A stretch of DNA of 64,000 nt, taken from assembly GCA_023213315.1 (NCBI GenBank), contig JAKCPI010015028.1, positions 1 through 64,000 on the forward strand. Direction: 5' to 3'. Both the position numbers and the translations under genes were made by a program. The stretch comes from Euborellia annulipes (taxonomy: Eukaryota > Arthropoda > Insecta > Dermaptera > Anisolabididae). Under the pieces are notes generated by a model. The model made no database searches. It saw only the letters and a program-made list of their open reading frames with translations, and had not been told where the DNA came from. The number at the start of each line of letters is the position of its first letter. Positions within the stretch are counted from its first letter, which is position 1. Shown here in pieces: positions 60,060-64,000 of the stretch.

Positions 60060-60310
60060 CTTCTTCTTCTTCGCCTGATTATTCCCGCGGTGCGGGGTCG
60101 TCGGTCCTCACTTTGCTTCTCCACTCCCCCCTATCCAATGCTGTTGTCTTCGACAAACCAAACTCGGTCATAGCTCTCCTGACCCGATGAAGCCAAGTCA
60201 TCTTAGGTGCTCTTCTTCGTTGTCGTCCGAGAAGCCCCATATCGTACGCTGTCCTCGCCACTACTCTCTTGGCGTACGACATGTCCAATCTAGCGGAAAC
60301 GCCATTCGCG
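60060..60310 (-). pseudogene. LINE C-terminal relic, minus strand
   Basis: The minus frame reads RRRAPKMTWLHRVRRAMTE then FGLSKTTALDRGEWRSKV and RTDDPAPRE. This is the usual end of an RTE- or CR1-like LINE reverse-transcriptase ORF (RPRKRW...DALDR..WR...RTADP). A GCGGGGTCG hairpin and a (TCT)n run mark the 3' end. Confidence 0.6.
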
Positions 60311-61419
60311 CATATTGTCAGTGATTGGCGCAATGCCAAACCTAAAATTTCAATAAAAAAATTTCTTGAAATTTTTTTCTTAGGGGGCTCGTGCCCTTTA
60401 AGCTTAAATCTTAAAATTACGAGTATAATTAAACCTCCTACAGACGCTACAGTTTGCACGTGCATGCTTGTCAAGTTTGCAGTTAAGTGTGTAGCCGCCT
60501 TAATTTAAAAGTTTTCCTCGCTTGGTACAAAAAAAGAGTTTCTTGCCTTAGCATAAGGAGATAGATTTATGCCTTAGAGAAACCATAAAGGTTTTAATTC
60601 TTTAGCCAGTTCGATTTGTGAGTTGGTTTAATTGTTAATCTCATATTTTGATATAAGCATATAATTAAGGGGGAATCCCTGTGTGAATTATTTTGACATA
60701 TTAAATCACATAGGAGAAGAGCTTTGCTTCTATGGTTTGAAAAATAAAAAGTCAAAATTGAAATACACAAAATCGCACAAAAAAAAAAATGAAGGAATCT
60801 ACTTTGTTTATTATATTATAATAATATATTAGAGAATCATGTAGTTAAAAAGAGATTTAATTTATTATCAGCCACTTTTCATCGCTTTTAAAAGATAAAA
60901 AGTGTAGAGGGGAGAAAGAGTCATGTAATACGAGATAAAATAAAAAGTGATGATGAAAGAGAAAATATAATAATATAAGCCATAAAAAAGTTATTGTTGT
61001 TGTTGTTGTTGTTGTCCTCTTTTTTAATAAGCCATTAAAAAAACGGTTGAACCCCCCTCCAGTTCCCTGAGGGTGCAAAAATGAAAACCTCCTCACATTT
61101 TGATTGCTATTTGTTATCTTTATTTTGGAAATTATTAATAAAAAGAAGTAATTTTCTCAAAAATGAGTTTTTACAAAAAATTAAAAAAAAAAAAAAGAAA
61201 GCATTTAGCTCTTGAAATTACACTCACTCTCATTGAGTGGCATGGGGAAATTTGTGAAATACGATTGTGTACCCTTTTAGTTAATAGATAAAGTTTGAAA
61301 AAGGGAACCCGTGCAAAGTAGTGAGTAGCACCCTTGAGGAAAAAAAATTTAAATGACCAGTAGGCCTACTCGAAACGTTTTATTTATATTTTCTCCTCTT
61401 TCGGACACGCATTATTTAG

Positions 61420-62040
61420 AGCATATTTTACCTTCGGTAATCGAAAGTTGTGTTCTGTGCTTGTCACAGCAGATTTTTTGTGTCGACATATATATAGTTC
61501 CCGACAGTACGGAACATTTGAATTCAGATGTAAAATTTATAAGTATGGGAAAATATTTATATTTTGTTACCATGGCAACCATTTCTCCTATCTTTTCTAT
61601 GGAGTACAAGAGTAAAGTGGTCTTCAGAAGATTTCAAAGACAAAATGAGAATATACATTTTAAAGAGAATCTAAAAAATAATTGATTTTTGAATTAAAAA
61701 AAAAATCGTTGGAGCAAATTTAGAGAAAATCGAAAAAAACTGAAAAAGTACATCAGTAAAGTACTAGTACTCTTTGGCCGATTTTGATTCAAAAGCTTCG
61801 ATGTTACGACCCATGGGGGTACTTAACTTAAATATAAAATTTCAACCTCCTAGCTCTTTTCGTTCTTGAGATATTTTGTTCACAGACACACACAGACAGA
61901 CAGACAGACCATGTCGCGAAAACCAGTTTTTGGATTCAGGGGACCTCAAAACGTGAAGATCCATCAAAATCTCGACATCAAATTTTTGACATGAATCCAA
62001 TACTTTCTCTCTATATATATTAACATATATATAGAGGTAA
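61420..62040 (-). repeat. Unclassified long interspersed repeat, fullest copy
   Basis: A block of about 600 bases with CCATGTCGCGAAAACC, CAAAATCTCGACATCAAAT and AAAGTTGTGTTCTGTGCTTG motifs recurs in part at about 13900-14190, 31590-32450, 37165-37440, 37740-37860 and 43870-44060. No coding frame or clear terminal repeats. Ends are not fixed. Confidence 0.55.
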
Positions 62041-62266
62041 GAGAAAATAAAGACTCTGATGTTCAGCAAAACTATTAAAACAAATCTTTGTCATTTTCGG
62101 CTACTAAAGCCTTTATGGCTACACAATATTTGAGAGAAAAATGCATGTAGGCTATATCCGACAGGCATTCAACAGTCTTATCTCTTTGCCTCCTTATCCA
62201 GCCAGCTGTTCGGCTTCTTCTTCTTCATTTACACATATTTAATACAAACGGTTAATTTATTTTTCT

Positions 62267-62500
62267 GTCCTCGGTCTCGGTGTAGTTGGTAGCGTGCCTA
62301 CCTTCTATACCGAACGTCGCGGGTTCGGACCCCCAGGCAATCCGATTATTTCGATACCAAATGGCTTAAATAGAAATGCCTGGACCCCCAATAGATATTA
62401 TTATTATAAATAATAACGGCTATCGTCAAAGTTGTTAGTTGTTATATGGGCTAAGTTGCCGAAAAGACTGTATGAATGGGGTGTGAGTGAGAAAGTAATT
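62267..62500 (+). mobile_element. tRNA-derived SINE near the last gene
   Basis: TCGGTGTAGTTGGTAGC and GGGTTCGGACCCC boxes, GCCTGGACCCCCAATAG and GCCGAAAAGACTGTATG. Same family as 37465-37735. Confidence 0.65.
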
Positions 62501-62770
62501 TATTTTCTTATTATTTTAAGAAGGGAGGAGGTTTGCCCCGGGAAGATAAATAAAATGACCAGATTTTAAATTAATTACTAGATTGTGTGTGAGTGAGTGG
62601 GAGAGAGAGAGTCATTGATAACTCGATTAATTTGTTACCCCCAAGGGAAAGAGGGCGGAGCCTCCCCCCCTCCCTCTTCGGCTCTCCCATTGAGCCACGC
62701 GCCTCGCTCGTTTGCGCTTTAGTTGACGGGCGGACGGCAATCAGACAAGTCGTTTAAACAACACACGCAC

Positions 62771-62778
62771 CGACCACC

Positions 62779-62808
<30 letters not shown>
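62771..62808 (+). repeat. (CA)n microsatellite in the 5' leader
   Basis: About 17 CA repeats directly before the ATG of the signal-peptide exon at 62816. Confidence 0.8.
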
Positions 62809-62809
<1 letters not shown>

Positions 62810-62815
62810 AACAGC

Positions 62816-62885
62816 ATGACAGCATCGACCACCAGCACCAGCACCTGTATGCTCCTCATCTTCATCGTCTGCTCTCTGCATACAG
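62816..62885 (+). CDS. First exon of a secreted or membrane protein (signal peptide), partial
   Basis: ATG at 62816 opens MTASTTSTSTCMLLIFIVC then SLHTG, a hydrophobic signal peptide, and ends at a donor CATACAG/gtcgg in phase 1, the usual phase after a signal-peptide exon. The 180 bases before it are unusually GC- and CpG-rich for this window (about 62640-62760), as expected of a promoter, and a (CA)n run abuts the start. The next exon must lie beyond 64000; the rest of the window is intron full of repeats. The family cannot be told from this exon. Confidence 0.5.
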
Positions 62886-63288
62886 GTCGGACTGACGACT
62901 TATTTTTTTGCTTTTATTTATTTTTGCAACAAATTTATTTTTTTAACATTCTTTTTACATTTTATTTATTAATACAGATTTTAAAGTCTTCGTATCCCAT
63001 TTAGGCAAAAAAGGTTTTCTTTCTGCACAAATTGAGATCTCATTTAGTCTGATTTGATTAGTCGTTCGGAACCTACAGTGATTTAAACTTTCCGCCGCGG
63101 GATAAAATGAAATGATAGGAAAAAAATAAATGGTGAAGAATCATTCTTTCTAACCGTATATTCATCATAATTATTTCTCTTAAGACAGAGGAGTTATTCA
63201 AGCCGCTAACTTTTTCGTGCATGTCGCTCTACCGGGCATTGTAAGACGTGGTCCCGTCAAAATTGACTTCTGAGAGAATCAGCGTTAA

Positions 63289-63899
63289 GGGGGAACGGGA
63301 GCAATGTTCACGTTTTTCCCGATAAGAGGGCGTTGTGTGTCATAAAAAGTATGCCCAAAAAATCAAAAATTTGCCAAGAGATGTCAGAATGGTAGCTAAT
63401 AATATTTGATGCATTTGGTTGATTTTCATTGATCTTTTAACAATAAATACTTTATAAATGTTATTATATATTATGTATCTTTTATAAAAGCAATAAAAAT
63501 ATATAAATATAGGCCAGATATAGGCTAATACTATATCGGCTGTTAGACTAGCCTGCCATCTATTGCAAGAATGCTGAACTAATTTGACAGTTGATTTTTA
63601 AATAAATCATCTAAGCTTATTTTAAAAATTTCTTAATTAATATGTGATTAATAATAACAATAAATTCTTTTTAAATTTAAAAAATTAAAGATTATTGGGA
63701 CAGATTGTTTTTTTGTATTTGCTTGATAACAAAAAAATTAATTACGATAATTGTTTAATAAGTCATTAAAAAACTTATAGCTCGATGTCCCAATAATCTC
63801 TTATGAATTTAATTCATTTAAAAAAAACCGCATTGAAAAATTCTTTATAATAATCTAGTTTTTTTTAAAGTACGTTTAGACGTCGCTCCTGAACCCCCC
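63289..63899 (+). mobile_element. TTAA-flanked element, GGGGGAACGGGAGC family
   Basis: TTAA at 63285-63288 and 63900-63903 flank ends GGGGGAACGGGAGC and GCTCCTGAACCCCC. It is 611 bases and non-coding. Related pieces occur at 2332-2740 and, inverted, 4390-4601. Confidence 0.65.
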
Positions 63900-64000
63900 T
63901 TAAGTTGAATTATAAAAGCAGCCAGCAGGGGGGGGGTGCAATAATAATATTCAATGAGTGTTAATCCATCAAATTCGGCTCCCAATTATTCCCTTCTCCC

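Overview
The window is AT-rich animal DNA with spliced genes (GT-AG introns), very repeat-dense introns and long intergenic stretches. The gene set and the insect-like wording of the MBD2/3 protein suggest an invertebrate, most likely an arthropod; the species cannot be fixed from sequence alone.

Layout. (1) 403-1560, plus: a two-exon gene for a short secreted protein, with a TATA box. (2) 1643-7735, minus: a nine-exon gene whose eight small exons encode a coiled coil and whose large last exon encodes ankyrin repeats; it ends tail-to-tail with gene 1. (3) 8763-18219, plus: RCHY1/Pirh2, a CHY zinc-finger RING E3 ligase in six exons. (4) 25767-38578, plus: GOLPH3, the Golgi PI4P effector, in four exons. 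(5) 45690-46223, plus: an MBD2/3-type NuRD protein with no methyl-CpG-binding domain. (6) 50506-59584, plus: a 13-exon, 827-residue protein whose N-terminus resembles FSIP2 of the sperm fibrous sheath. (7) 62816-62885, plus: a first exon encoding a signal peptide, continuing past the window. All proposed splice junctions keep frame. The genes look like independent housekeeping, chromatin or sperm genes; nothing suggests one pathway.

The rest is mostly mobile DNA: many short hAT-type elements with perfect or near-perfect 8-bp target duplications, TA- and TTAA-flanked palindromic MITEs, tRNA-derived SINEs, LINE 3' relics, a mariner transposase relic and an unclassified long interspersed repeat.

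The most interesting signal is a set of more than a dozen long inverted repeats, or single arms, that carry a hammerhead-ribozyme-like core (CTGANGA, hairpin, GAAAC, GTC). Several can form the flanking stem I, and one inverted pair shows a compensatory base-pair change. They look like non-autonomous relatives of hammerhead-bearing retroelements (Penelope-like elements or retrozymes). No reverse transcriptase of that type was found here, so the assignment is an inference.
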